Shown: positions 42,016 to 53,845, numbered from the stretch's first letter. The stretch: 64,000 bases of DNA from Cephalopachus bancanus (GCA_027257055.1 JAPVLO010000056.1:4340001-4404000), one strand, 5' to 3'. Translations and numbers: made by a program. Notes: generated from the letters alone by a model not told the origin.

Positions 42016-42194
42016 AGGTGCTCTAGTTCATGCTTGGTAAATAAATGAGAGAAAGAAGAAATGGCAGGCAGGAAAGAAAGAGGAAACAACAAGATGAATT
42101 TTCCTATTTGGCTTTTAGACTAAATTTAAATGCCACTTTACATAAGGGAATTGGCAGAAGAATAGGCAGAATCATAAGAGAAGGGAAAGGAACT

Positions 42195-42430
42195 TGCTTT
42201 ATTGAGTGTTTATAATATGTTTAATGGGTCAGGCATTTTGTTTGTGTGATCTCACTTTACTTTAAATGGGATAACACCCACCAGAGCAGATACTATCATC
42301 CGAGTTCTACAGATGAGAAAACTAGGGCTCAGAGAAGTCAAACTGTCCCCAACATCTTGTAGGTTTCAGTTGCCGGTCTAGTGAAGTTACATCAAAGCCA
42401 GACTTCAACCCAGGTCTGTGTGACTCTCCT
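42195..42430 (-). repeat. MIR SINE, long copy
   Basis: 'TTTATTGAGTGTTTATAATA', 'GATGAGAAAACTAGGGCTCA' and 'AGACTTCAACCCAGGTCTGT' in antisense order. Confidence 0.92.
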
Positions 42431-42559
42431 GATTCTTCTCCACATCAGCGAGATGTCTGGAGTCTTCTAGGGGGACCGTTTAGAAGAGTCACACCCATTT
42501 GGATGCATTTTGTTTTTAGAAATCAGTCTCATTACTTCATAATCACCGTTCATAGATAC

Positions 42560-42855
42560 CATAAGGACAGGGCTATGTCTTTTCTTTTTTTCTTTCTTTC
42601 TCCATACAGGTAAAGTTTGGGCCTCCCTTTGATCCCCACTTCACCTGGTTTGAGATCAGATACCCTTATTGATGTTTTGTGCCCCATCTTTCCCTCCCCT
42701 GGAAGTGTTTCGCTACTGCCAAATTCTTTCTTATAGTATCACGGTAAATGTTCAGGGTCTGCTTGTAAGTGAGAACATGTGGGACTCAGTTCTTTGTTTT
42801 TGTGATACATTACTGAATATGACAGATTCTAAATGCTCCAAGTTGCTGGACTTCT
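42560..42855 (-). mobile_element. L1 3' end, antisense
   Basis: 'AGGTAAAGTTTGGGCCTCCC', 'TTTGAGATCAGATACCCTTA' and 'AGTGAGAACATGTGGGACTC' match the reverse complement of the 3' UTR of the 48.4-50.4 kb L1. The leading (TTTC)n takes the place of its last ~60 bases. Confidence 0.92.
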
Positions 42856-44590
42856 TCCTAGTATTCCAAGACGCTGTCACAGAGCCTTTCCTCCCAGAGA
42901 ATGCTCAGTGCATATTGACTGAGCGTCCTGGGTCAGGTTCCCGGGCTTTGTGTAGTCCACCCTGCCCCCAGCATGCCCTCTTCTCTGTGCCTTTTGCTTT
43001 CTCCCTCCCTTCTTGGCCCTGGCTTGCCTACTTCATTTAGATAGGACACTAAGTGTGGCCTTCTGCAAGATCTAGTGACATATTGGGACTGTCTCTCAGA
43101 GTCTTTCCATGTGCTAAATCCTATGTGGGGAAGAGTACTCCCATGTCAATAAACTCTTTCTTCTCCAACTCTCTATTCCACCCACTCATCCTGTACTCTC
43201 AACATCCAGTTCTATGCACAGTCTCCTGGCTCCTGCCAACGCAGGCCAGCTGGGTCCTGCAGCTCCTACAGGGTCTAGTCCCTTTCATGGAAGCCCAGCA
43301 AGTTCCTGGTAGAATCATAATGTGACTTGATCCTTGTTTTTGATCCGGTGGCCAGGAAGGGAAGCAGAATTGTTCCATCTTGCCTGGCAGAGTCCTCTGT
43401 CTCATCTTCAAGCAAGGAGAAAGAGTTAGCCCATAATTGGGAAGATTGAGCCACTTCAGGAGCTCAGGCAGAGCTGGAATGTCAGTGTTCTCAGGTTCTC
43501 AAGAGCTTCAGCCCAGATGTCCTCAACCCACATCTAAGGGTCCCACACCTCCTGACCAGGATCCTGACTCTAGTCATACCAGCGTGGTCAATTAGACTTT
43601 CACTGAGACTCTGCTACCCTGGTAACTGAGTCCTGGGCTCAATCGATCCCCAGGTTTTTCTGTCCTCTAGCTGCAGGAGGTGAGGTGAGAATATGCTTCC
43701 AAGAAAGCCCTTTGACTTTCACCCTTTGTCTTAAATCAGTGATTAATTACTTCAAGCCATTATTGACTTTCCCCAATATATAGATAACACTCAGCAGAGT
43801 CATCCCATTCCATAGTCTTAATAATTACACTTTCCTCCATATTTCTTGACTACCTGAAGTATTACATCTGTGAAGATTCCACAGTTATGCAGATACAGCC
43901 TTCCAGGGGCTATCTGTATTCTCTTGTCCCAGGGATGGGATCCTAATTGCCAACTGGCAGGTGATCTGGCTCCAGAATCCCAATATAGAGCCACTCCTGG
44001 TACCAACTGTCTTAGGTTAGGTGCCCTGGGAATCAGACTCTAAGGCAAATATTTGCATGAAGAAAGTTGATTGGTGAGTGCCTTAGGAAACATCACCCAT
44101 GAGGGAGTAAGCAAAAAGCAGGACTGGGTGGAAGGAGAAGTCAAATGGGGACACAACTGTCAGAGGCTCTGCAGTGTGGATGACGCATTTTGAGGCAAGA
44201 CGACCAGGTTCTTGTACCTTTCACGTCAATCCATTGATGGATATGGACTTCCCCTAGAAACCAGGCAGAGCTTTGCTTGGGCAGCACACTTCAACCAAGG
44301 GTATCCTTGGAGAGGAAGTCAGCTGTGAGCCATTAGCAGCCAATGCCATTGGCAATTAGGAAGTGGCCTTAATCAATCATCTGGGCAACGCATCACAGCA
44401 TCCACTACACTCAAGAATGAATGAATGAATGCTCTACTTGTCTTTCTAACTACCGTGGAAACTCTGAAAAAAGGGCTTTGATCTTCTGTGGCCTTTTTTA
44501 GAACCAGAGTGCCGGTTGTCCAGCAATTCTACTCGGTACCTTAGCCTTAGAGAGAATCTTTGAAAATGCTGCTCTAATTAAATTTGCTAT
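42855..44590. other. No gene; possible decayed repeat at 43990-44380
   Basis: 'TAGGTGCCCTGGGAATCAGA' (44018) and following sequence resemble an old LTR-like repeat that I cannot name. (GAAT)4 occurs at 44416-44431. Frames of 90-123 codons at 42669-43325 start within L1 sequence or have no family. Confidence 0.35.
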
Positions 44591-44690
44591 TTTCTAGAAG
44601 AAAAATCAAGGTCGAATATGTGTAAACAACTTGCCTAAAGTCCCACAGTAAGTTAGTGATTGAGCCGAGACTTCGTAGGCATTTTATCAG
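44590..44690 (-). repeat. MIR SINE fragment
   Basis: 'AACTTGCCTAAAGTCCCACA' and 'GTTAGTGATTGAGCCGAGAC' in antisense order. Confidence 0.75.
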
Positions 44691-45740
44691 CTCAAATGCA
44701 CAAAGATTTCCTTAATATAGAAAAGAAATGTGAAGGCCCAGAATTGGTTGGGCTCTCCCGTTATCGGGGATGCCCCCATTCTAGCACACGGCTTCCATCC
44801 TCAAGGCCCAACATGGCTTCAAGAGATTCATATATCATATTCAGTCCTTGTTTAGTCACAGGAGAAATCAGGGGGGTAACAAAAGGACACTCACACTATT
44901 CCTTTTGAAGAGTCTCCCCTGAACCCCACCCACTCCTTCCAATGACATGCCATGGGACAGAACTTTGTCCTGTGACTTCTCCAGTTGTAAGGGGGGTTGG
45001 AAAACATCATTTTTATTCTAGATGGCATTTTTTTCTCATTAATGAATAAGAGTTCTATACCTCAGCACAAAGGGAAAAATAAGTTTTTGTTAGGTAACTT
45101 ATCATCTCTAACACATTGCTTATGGGCTGTTAAAAAAAACAAAAACAAAAAGCTTACAATTTGGGATTATACCAGGATTGGATTCCTCTTAGATGTCGGA
45201 CTAGTTTAAAGGCTTATGCATGTGTGACGTAGATAACAAATCTTACCCTCACAGATTTACTGTAAACTAATGTGTGGGAAACACCTAGCACCAACAGAAT
45301 GACCATCTCCCCTTCTCCTCCATCATTGAATAATTTGGTTACAACTTAATAGCATTACACCCATTATCCTCTTCAAAAAGCTGAAGAATAGCTACCATCT
45401 TGTTCTTGGAGCACAGTTTGGTTGACACATGTTTTCAGAATTTCACCCATTTGGGGGGTACACTTTATGGGGGAAGAACAGAAAAGTCTGTCATGATACT
45501 TTCAGCAGGCTTTTCCTTATGTTCAGCTGGTGGCAGACAGACATAAAAAGCAAAACAATCCCCAGAACATGTTTGGAATGAAAGCCTTTCTTCCGCATTT
45601 TCTCCCATGCAGAAGGCCAGATCCAGGCTCTCATTATGGCCATACACACTCCCTGGACAGATTCTCTCTGTGCAACCCAGCTGCCATCTCCTCTGAACAG
45701 ACCTCTCTGCCCCCTTTGGGTGGCTCAGCTCCTGAGACAA
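44690..45740. other. No recognisable gene or repeat
   Basis: An A-rich run is at 45131-45149. The 92-codon minus frame at 45465-45743 has no family. Confidence 0.35.
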
Positions 45741-46095
45741 CATATGTTGACTGAGTCAGACCCTATGCAAGAATCTGGGGATATAGATGTGTAGAAGTCA
45801 AGGTCCCTGCTTTCGAAGAACCCCAGTCTAGTGAGGGAGGCCAATATATAAATAGATGATGTCACTTACATTCATTGAATGCTCCATACAAGGAGTTGGG
45901 GGTACAGAAAAGCTCCTAGCCCAGCTTGGGGTGGGGAGATCACTGAGGATTTCTCAGAGGAGGTGATGTTTGAGCTGCGTTTTGAAGGATTAAGAAGAGA
46001 ACAAGAAATGGGGAGAGTATCCCAAGGAGAGATCAGCAAGGACAAAGCTTCATGAAATGACGCTTTGGAGTATGTTGGAAACTACAAAGAGTTTG
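45740..46095 (-). mobile_element. L2 LINE fragment, antisense
   Basis: 'TCTCAGAGGAGGTGATGTTT', 'GAGCTGCGTTTTGAAGGATT' (45972) and 'AGTCTAGTGAGGGAGGCCAA' in reversed L2 order. Confidence 0.88.
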
Positions 46096-46499
46096 ATGAT
46101 GGTTGAATTATAAATGAGGAGATAGGAAAGCTTCATGATTGAAAAAAACCACTGAGTCTGATATTTGAAGTTTCAATGATTTGCCCCAACCCATCTCTCT
46201 TCATGAATTCTAGAAGGCAGTGAACAGTGAACTTTCCATCGGGTGCCAGCTGTGGTGGATGGTGAGGCGGGTCGGGGGGCAGGTACAGAGTAATAAACCC
46301 GGTGTCATTGTTCTGTAATTGATCATTGCTAAAGTTCCTTTCAGTTTTAGGATTCTGTGATTCAGGATGCTGCCAGAGCACGTTTTTCATAGATGTGTTT
46401 GTCAGAAAACATCTGGCTTTAAGTATCTTTGTGTCTTCTTGGCAGTCTCTGGTTTCTCTTAAAATAGAAAACACACTAGAATAAAAATGAACACTTTTG

Positions 46500-46850
46500 A
46501 ACACCTACATTGTAATAAAGTCACTTTCACATGTCATCTTCTTTAAGCCTCACAGGTAATTGGGTTACAAATTATTAGCCAATTTATTTTCTTTTCTTAT
46601 TCTTTTTTTTTATTTTAAAGATGTGGGATACAATTCAGGGTTAGGAATACAAACGTTGATTATGCAGGTACCCTTGTTGTTGAGGAGTGCTCCTCCCTCC
46701 TCTAGCAGTTTTCCTCAACTGCCAAGCCCCCTTTTTTAACAGATGAAAATATCGGCCCAAAGAGGTTAAGTGATATGTTTAAGATTACACAGTTAGTGAA
46801 TGATGGAATGGGGAGTTGAGCCTAAGATCATCTGACTCTCAAAATCTATG
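46500..46850 (-). repeat. MIR SINE split by a short L1
   Basis: 'TCTTTAAGCCTCACAGGTAA' before, and 'AGAGGTTAAGTGATATGTTT', 'GATTACACAGTTAGTGAATG' after the L1 piece at 46590-46732 make one antisense MIR. Confidence 0.85.
46590..46732 (-). mobile_element. Very short L1 3' end, antisense
   Basis: T-rich start, then 'GATGTGGGATACAATTCAGG', 'TATGCAGGTACCCTTGTTGT', the same 3' UTR as at 17.2 kb. Only about 120 bp was inserted. No clean target duplication could be read because the site is T-rich. Confidence 0.9.
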
Positions 46851-47500
46851 CAAATTTCTGCAACTATACTAAATGTCCTGACTGGGTCAGACAGAACTTT
46901 GTTTTACTATTTTTCTCCCCTTCCTCTCCTCAGTTTTAAATTCCTGCTCTTTGGGAAATTTTCTTGTAGTCTGACCTTGAACTTAGATAGTAACTGATAA
47001 TTCCAAAAGAGATACCCTGATCATGAAGATGGTTTGTAAGGTCCCCATGTTGTCGAAGGTTAGGCCTTAGTCTACTATCAACCAACCCCTATTTTTGTGC
47101 AAGTGGGGACATCAAGACTCAGAATGGGGCAGAGGGTTGCACATGTCACTCAGGGATTGAACCAAACTTAATGTAATTTCACGAGAATGTTGAGTCTGGA
47201 TTTACTGTCTGCCTTCTTCCAGTGGATTTTTGGCTCCAAGAAGAGATGTAATAAGCCAGGCATGTGCCTAAACATGCAGACTTGTGGAAGGATTTTCTGT
47301 GCAAGTTCAGAAATTGACATAAGACCTATAAAGAGGGTGGGAGAGGATTGTCAGGTTTCTGCTGACTTGGGAATCATCATGAGAAAGTCGACTGTTCTCC
47401 GCAGGAAGCCCTGGATTGAAGGAATGAGTAGGATTGTGTGGGTACTTTAGAGAATTCTATGTCTCCAGGAGGGAATGGGGTCTACAGACCATCAAGTACA
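46850..47500. other. No recognisable gene or repeat
   Basis: An 87-codon plus frame at 47187 has no family resemblance. Confidence 0.35.
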
Positions 47501-47610
47501 GAGTTCTTATTTTACAAATAAATAAACTGAGGCTCAGAGAGGGGAAGTGACTTGCCAACAATTATAAAGTCAGAGAGTGGCAGAGCCAGGATTCAAATCC
47601 AGTCTTCATA
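47500..47610 (-). repeat. MIR SINE fragment
   Basis: 'AATAAACTGAGGCTCAGAGA', 'AGCCAGGATTCAAATCCAGT' in antisense order. Confidence 0.92.
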
Positions 47611-47629
47611 AACCAGAAAGGGCCATGCA

Positions 47630-47815
47630 TCAATAATTAGAGCACCAAACACTTGGGTTCAATCTCTGGTTCTGCTACTTTCTAGCTCTGTGGCTTTAGC
47701 AATTCGCTTAACATCTCTGAGCATCAACATCTTTATAAAATGAGGTCACTGGGCTATACTCAGAGTGGTGCTATGAAAATGAAGTGAGACTATAACATAA
47801 ATGGAACACAGTCGC
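47630..47815 (+). repeat. MIR SINE
   Basis: 'ACACTTGGGTTCAATCTCTG', 'TACTTTCTAGCTCTGTGGCT' and 'CTGAGCATCAACATCTTTAT' in sense order. It is head-to-head with the preceding MIR. Confidence 0.9.
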
Positions 47816-47849
47816 TATTCATTTCCAGGTCAGAGCCTCCCATCCCACT

Positions 47850-48365
47850 TGAAGCCTTAGAAATATTATTCTGAGGCAAGAGTGAGAGGGAGTTGTCACT
47901 GGCTATTCTAAATATAAAGGTATCAATTAGGAAGTCAGTGTGTGAAGGTGCCTGGTGTTCTGGGGAAGAAAGGAGCAACACAGGGTTTCTGAACACAGGT
48001 GTGAGCAGGAGGCTAGCAGTGGCCGGCCTAGTGGAGTGTTTTGCTTGCTGTATGGAGTAGCCTACATTTAGTCCCATAGGTGAAGGGAAACCATGATTTT
48101 TAACTCAGAAGAATGGCAGGATATGTGCTCTTTAAAGTGTCCTAGAGGGACTGTATGTCTAGGTGAGAGTGGACACAGGGGAGCTATTAAGAAACGATCA
48201 CGATTGCCCAGAAGAGAAGCATGCAGAGCTTGAGCAAGGGCAGGAACAGTTGATGTGGCCTCGATGGCAGAGACAGGAGAGAAAAATGAACAGGGTTTGG
48301 AAACTGATTTCACTAAAGGGTAAGGGAGAAGGAGGCATCTACAAAGATCCCCTCCTCTGGCATTA
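47850..48365 (-). mobile_element. L2 LINE relic, antisense
   Basis: 'TTCTGGGGAAGAAAGGAGCA', 'GTGTGAGCAGGAGGCTAGCA' and 'CATGATTTTTAACTCAGAAG' fit reversed L2 loosely. The 174-codon minus frame (48068-48592) spans its join with the L1 and is not a gene. Confidence 0.5.
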
Positions 48366-48384
48366 AAACACGAAAACCTCTGGG

Positions 48385-50440
48385 AATAAATGAGGTTGCC
48401 CACTCTCACCCCTCCCTCCTGTTCAACATTATATTGGAAGTCCCAGTTAGAGCAATTAGACAAGAGAAGGAAATCAGGGGTATCCAAATAAGAAAAGAGG
48501 AAGTTATTGCTCTTTGGTGACAATATGATCCTATTCCTAGAAAAAAACCTCCTTGCACTGATAAAGGACTTTGGCAAAGTTTCAGGGTACAAAATAAATG
48601 TGCAAAAGTCAGTCCACTCTTATACACCAACGACAAACAGGCAGAGAACCAAATAAAAAGCACAATCCCACTCTCAATAACCACACAAAAAAAGAAAGAA
48701 ATACCCCCAGCATCATCCTAATCAGAGAAGTGAAAGAACTTTACAATGAAAACTATAAAACACTGCTTAAAGAAATGAAAGAAGACACAAACAAATAGAA
48801 AAATATTCCATATTCATGGATTGGAAGAATCAACACTGTTAAGATGTCCATCCTACCAAAGACAATTTATAGATTCAATGTAATATCCATTAGATTACCA
48901 ATATCATTCTTCTCAGACCTGGAAATGATAATGCAATAATTCATATGGAAACATAAATGACCATGAATAGCCAAAACAATCCTTAGCAAAAGAAACAAAG
49001 CAGGAGGTATCACACTTCTAGACTTTAAACTTTACTATAAGGCTACAATAATCAAAACAGTCTGTTATTGGTACAAGAACAGACATATAGTCCACAGGAA
49101 CAGGATAGAGATTCCAGAAGCAAAGCCTCAATTTCTCAACCAACTCATCTTTGACAAAGGCTCCACCAACAACCACTGGGGAGGGGAGAACCTATTCAGT
49201 AAATGGTGCTGGGAAAACTGGTTGACCACATGCAGAAGATTGAAACAGTACCCCTACCTATCACCATACACAAGAATCAACTCTAAATGGATCAAAGACC
49301 TAAACATAAAACCTCAAACTATAAGAGTCTTAGAAAATGCAGGAGACACCCTTATGGGAATTGGAATAGGCAATCAATTCCTGATCAAAACTCCAGATGC
49401 TCATGACAAAAGAGATAAGCTAGACGAGTGAGACCTCATCAAACTGAAAAACTTCTGCAAAGCAAACAATCAAGATAATGGGGAGACAGAACACAGAAAG
49501 GGAAAAAATATTTGCCAACTGTTTATTTGACAAAACCCTAACATCCAGGATCTATAAGGAACTCAAGCATGCTGAAAGGAAAAAAGCAAACAGCCACATT
49601 AACAAGTGGGCAGAAGACATGAATAGACACTTCTCAAAAGAAGACATATGGGTAGCCAACAGACACATGAAAAAGTGCTCAGCCTCACTAATCATCAGAA
49701 AAATGCAAATCACAACCACATCGCAATACCACCTAACCCCAGTAAGAATGACCATCATTAATAATTTAAAAAACAACAGATGCTGGGGGGGATGCAGAGA
49801 AAAGGGAACACTTCCACACTGCTTGTGGAAACATAAACTAGTTCATCCTCTATGGAAAACAGTGTGGAGATTTCTAAAAGGACTAGAAATCGATCTTCCA
49901 TATAACCCAGCAATTCCCCTACTGGGTATATACCTGGAGGAACTCAAATCATTCTACGTAAAAGATACCTGCGCATGCATGTTTATTGCAGCACTACTAA
50001 CAATAGCAAAAACATGAAACCTATCATGCTGCCCTTAGAAACTGAACTGGATTTTTAAAATGTGCTACATATACATGATGGACTATTATGCAGCCATAAA
50101 GAAGGACAAATTTATGAACTTACAGCAAATTGGATGGATTTAGAGTCTGTAATAATCAGCGATCTATCACAGAAACGAAGAACTGAGCACCACATATTCT
50201 CACTCAAAAGCAGACCCTGGACATTTACCATAAAACTACCAGAAAGGGATTGGCAGTAGTAGGATGCTGCCAGGGGAGGGGGAGCACACAACATCAATAA
50301 GGGTACCTGATCTCAAACCAGGTGAAGTGGGGACCAAAGAGATGCCTAAACTTTACCTGTATGATGACCACTTGTATACCTAATCCTGAATTGTTCCCCA
50401 CATCTTTAAAATAAAAAAGAGTTATTCTAAAAAAATAAAA
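48385..50440 (+). mobile_element. 5'-truncated L1 (ORF2 C-terminal half plus 3' UTR)
   Basis: It enters in the late reverse-transcriptase region ('TTGCCCACTCTCACCCCTCC') and runs without large gaps to the poly(A) near 50408-50440. The 3' UTR contains 'AATAAGGGTACCTGATCTCA' and 'CTAATCCTGAATTGTTCCCC', which recurs in four shorter copies in the window. About 2.05 kb remains of roughly 6 kb. The coding part has stops and frameshifts. Confidence 0.95.
49222..50017 (+). pseudogene. L1 ORF2p C-terminal relic
   Basis: Two frames, 69 and 179 codons, encode the ORF2p C-terminus. The first has '[15 protein letters not shown]', the second '[20 protein letters not shown]', '[11 protein letters not shown]' and '[12 protein letters not shown]'. 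These are the familiar end of L1 ORF2p after the reverse transcriptase, with the cysteine-rich segment ([15 protein letters not shown]) still showing three Cys and a His. A TGA and a frame change around 49429-49478 separate the two, so no intact protein can be made. Confidence 0.95.
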
Positions 50441-50454
50441 ATAAAAGACTTGTT

Positions 50455-51110
50455 AAGTAGGAACCACCCCAAAACCTCTATGTACCAAAGTCATGATAAA
50501 CCACATGAGAAAAACAAGAGATGGATGGGAAAACTTTACTTGCTACATGTATTAAAGATAATAGATTGTATATAAGTATTAAATAAGAATATCAATAAGA
50601 AAACATTTTAAAAATCCAGTACAAAAAGATAACTGATATAAACAAATAAATCACAGAAAAGAAAATACCAATGGGTGATAAACTTTTGGAAAGAAGTTCA
50701 ACCTCACTAGTAATTAGGAAAATAAGTTAAAACATTGAAGTATCATTTCATACATATCATACGGGCAAAAACTTAAAAAAGTCCAACAATACCAAAAGCC
50801 AATGGGCATGTGAGATACTAAGAAGACTCAGGCATTGCTAATACAAGTCTAAATTGTTATACTACCACTTTGGGAAACATTTGGGTACTGTCTAGTAAAT
50901 CTGATGATAAATATACCCTACATCTCATCAGTTTCACATGTCAGTATATATTCTGGAGAAGCTCTGTATATATTCATGAGACTGTAAGGAAACAACCCAA
51001 ATGCCTATCAATGGAAAAAAATTGTAGTATATTCACCCAAAGGAATACTTTACAATTACTAAAAATAAATGAACTGGACTGTTCAGGTTTTAGCTGAGAT
51101 GGAATGAACA
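50455..51110 (+). mobile_element. Old L1 (L1M-type) fragment
   Basis: 'GGAAAGAAGTTCAACCTCAC', 'CATATCATACGGGCAAAAAC' and 'AACCCAAATGCCTATCAATG' follow the ORF2 end of old L1. It is far more diverged than the L1 just upstream. Confidence 0.85.
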
Positions 51111-51130
51111 CACCCTAACCTGCCTCTCTT

Positions 51131-51418
51131 GTTTTTACTTTTTTGAGTCAGAGTGTCACCCAGGCTGGAGTGCAGTGTCAGGCTCACAGCTACCGCAGCC
51201 TCAACCTGCTGGGCTCAGGCAATCTTTCCGCCTATACCTTCCAAGTAGCTGGAACCACAGGCATCCACCACTGCACCCAGCTAATTTTTTGATTTCTTGT
51301 AGAGACAAGGTCTCACCAAGTTCCCAAGGTCTCGCACCCTGGGGCTCAGGCAATCCTTTTACCTGGGCCTCTCAAAGTGCTAGGATTACAGGCTCGAGCC
51401 ACTGCACCCGGCCTAATT
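51131..51418 (-). mobile_element. Alu SINE, local variant, antisense
   Basis: 'TCAACCTGCTGGGCTCAGGC', 'CCGCCTATACCTTCCAAGTA' and 'GAGCCACTGCACCCGGCC'. CCTAACCTGCCTCTCTT (51114-51130) and CCTAATTTGCCTCTCTT (51412-51428) form a diverged target-site duplication (15 of 17). Confidence 0.95.
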
Positions 51419-51522
51419 TGCCTCTCTTACTAACAATTAAAAATCTTGGTGAGAAATACATAAAGCAGCTACATGAGGACACTGGGAAATAAACAATAGC
51501 AGGTGGGTAAGGGAGGGAAATA

Positions 51523-51791
51523 AAAACTCAAGGAACAAAGAACAGAGTACCATATGTTCTCACTCATAAGAGGAGCTTGAATAATTGTAATATTATAAGA
51601 AAGCATTTGGCAGTAATGGGAAACTGTCAGGGGAGGGGGTCAGGATTGGCAGTTGAGGGAAACTGCTAGGGGAGGGAGGGGCATACCTCATCAATAAGGG
51701 CACCTGCATAATCAATGTTTGTATACCTAACCCTGAATTGTACCTTACATCTTCATAAAAAAGAAAAAATAAAACAAAACTCAAGGAACAA
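51523..51791 (+). mobile_element. Short L1 3' end with perfect target-site duplication
   Basis: AAAACTCAAGGAACAA is found at 51523-51538 and 51776-51791 (16 of 16). Between them is 'CATATGTTCTCACTCATAAG', the 3' UTR with 'CCTAACCCTGAATTGTACCT', and a poly(A)-rich tail. It contains an internal near-repeat of 'GGGGAGGG(A/G)G' blocks. The intact duplication suggests a relatively recent insertion. Confidence 0.96.
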
Positions 51792-51802
51792 CTGATGTGG
51801 GG

Positions 51803-52342
51803 TGTATTCGTCAAGGTTCTCCAGAGAAACAGAACCCATAAGATTTGAAGAGAGACAGAGATTGACTATAAGGAATTGGATCATGAGATTATGGAGGTTG
51901 AAAAGTTCCAGGACCTGAAGTCAACAAGCCAGAGATCCAGAAAAAGTGATGTTAGAGTTTCAATCTGAGTCCAGTAGTGTGAGAACCAGAAGAGCCAATG
52001 GTGTGGTTCTAGTTCACAGGCTGGCAGACCTAAGACCTAGGAAGACCTGATGTTTCAGTTAGAATTTGAAGACAGGAAAAAACTGATATTCCAGGTCAAA
52101 GTCAATCAGACAAGAGGAATTCCCTTTTACTCCAAGGAAGGTCAGACTGTTTATTCTATTCAGGCCTTCAACTGATTGGATGAGACCCACCCACATTGGA
52201 AAGGGAAACCTATTTACTCCACTTATCAATTTAAGTATTAATCTCATTCACAAACAACCTTATAGAAAGAACCCAAATAACGTTTGACCAAATGTCTGGG
52301 CACCCTGTGGCCCAGTCAAGTTATACATAAAATCTACCAGCA
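51803..52342 (-). mobile_element. ERVL solo LTR (MLT2-type), antisense
   Basis: 'GGTTCTCCAGAGAAACAGAA', 'GGATCATGAGATTATGGAGG', 'CAACTGATTGGATGAGACCC' and 'GGGCACCCTGTGGCCCAGTC' are the reverse complement of the MLT2 LTR as I know it, which starts 'TGTTAATTTTATGTGTCAAC'. The subfamily is not assigned. Confidence 0.85.
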
Positions 52343-52344
52343 AC

Positions 52345-52907
52345 TGATCCAGTGGGTCAGTCTCCTGGGTGTTGATTCCCCTCCTATATCATCTAGCTTA
52401 GATCTTAGGGCAGCATGCATCCCTGAACTGTGCAGCAAGCATGCACAGTAAGACGAACTCTTTGTTTCTGGCTATAAGCCTAGGAAGGGTGGGTCTTGCA
52501 GGACAAAGAGTGTGGGAGCACTCTCACTTTATTTTACTCTCTTAATTGTCTTTACTTGACACCAAAAAATAAATATAAAAAAATCTTTGGTAATCAACTA
52601 TACTCCTACAGTGGCAGTGACAACGGTGACTTCTTAGGCAACAAAAAGTGTGAGAGAAAATTCTCCCCTCTACCAGGAAAACTGGGAAAAGATACTCCCG
52701 TGGTATAAAGACTGTGGGCAATGGGATCACCATTACTTTTTTCTCTCTTTTTTCTTTCACTACTTCATTCTTAAGGTGGACACAATTGTGAAAAATGTAT
52801 GACAGCATGGGAAGCTAAAGCCCAGGCTTTTTGTCCAGCACATCAGGAAAATGGGAGCTTGTGTATGGCAGAGTGAGGAAATCATAGAGAGGAGAGAGCT
52901 GGGGGGA

Positions 52908-52956
<49 letters not shown>

Positions 52957-52960
52957 GTTC
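52345..52960. other. No gene; (CA)n microsatellite
   Basis: (CA)n at 52911-52954, about 22 units. Before it, an AT-rich segment with 'CCAAAAAATAAATATAAAAA' looks like an element tail that I cannot assign. Confidence 0.6.
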
Positions 52961-53619
52961 TCCTGATCTGTGTGTGAAATCCTGGACTCACTGCCTGGAT
53001 TCATAGACAAGAAACTGACCCAAAGCAGTATAGCAAAGACTTTGAGACTGAACTACAGTGTAGTCAACTTCCTTAGTCCCAGACTGGCCCCTGAATAGTG
53101 TACACATGGGCCAGACCATAATAGCACAGCAAAGGCTTTGAAAATGTGTTAGAATCACAGTCCACATAAAAGGTAGGTTGAGATTTGTTGCATTAACTTA
53201 ATTATGTTGATTGCTTAAAAAAAAATCTTCAGAGAATCTCAACAGGACCCAGAGTCTTACAACACAATATTCAACTTTGTCTAAGATACAATTCAAAATT
53301 AATCAATATGCAAAGAACAAAGAACTGGGAAAAGTTCAACAAATTTATAAGGAAAGGACAATCAACAGACACCAACACCAAACTGACCCAGATAGTGGGA
53401 TATCAGTCAAAGGCTTTAAGGTAGCTATTATCCATTGCTCCATGAGATGGGAGCAAATATTATTAAAACACATGAAAAGATAGAAGTTTTCAGCAAGGAA
53501 ATAGAAGCTATTGAAAAAAGTGGACATTTTATAACTGAAAATTACAATGACAGAAATAAAATCACTCACAGCTGGGGATCAGTAACATCATGAAGATAGA
53601 GTCAGTGAACTTGAAGACT

Positions 53620-53845
53620 GAGTTGACCATCTTTTCCTGTAAAGAAACAGATAGTAAATATTTTAGAATCTGATAGCCATAAACTATGTCACCACTCCTC
53701 AGCTCTGCAATTGTAGCATGAAAACAGCCATAGACAATAGGTAAATAAATGGAAATGGCTGTTTCAATAAATCTTTATTTACCCAAACACACGGGCTAGA
53801 TTTGTCTCGTGGGCCACAGTTTTCTGACCACTGAGATAAATTAAT
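53620..53845. mobile_element. hAT-like DNA transposon in L1M
   Basis: 'CCTGTAAAGAAACAGATAGT', 'AAATATTTTAGAATCTGATA', 'ACAGCCATAGACAATAGGTA' and 'AATAAATCTTTATTTACCCA' then 'GTGGGCCACAGTTTTCTGAC' fit a widespread non-autonomous mammalian repeat ('TTTCTGTAAAGGGCCAGATA' type). The end 'CAGTTTTCTGACCACTG' is hAT-like. I cannot give its exact name. Confidence 0.65.

Noticed and set aside
44275..44300. U6 snRNA-like 'GCTTGGGCAGCACAC'
   Set aside because: Similarity ends after about 15 bases; the rest of U6 is absent.
48068..48592. 174-codon minus-strand open frame
   Set aside because: It spans the join between an L2 relic and the antisense side of the L1 and has no protein family resemblance.
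48371..50480. AAAACCTCT as target duplication of the 2-kb L1
   Set aside because: Only 9 bases match and the second copy lies about 30 bases beyond the poly(A) tail; chance is more likely.
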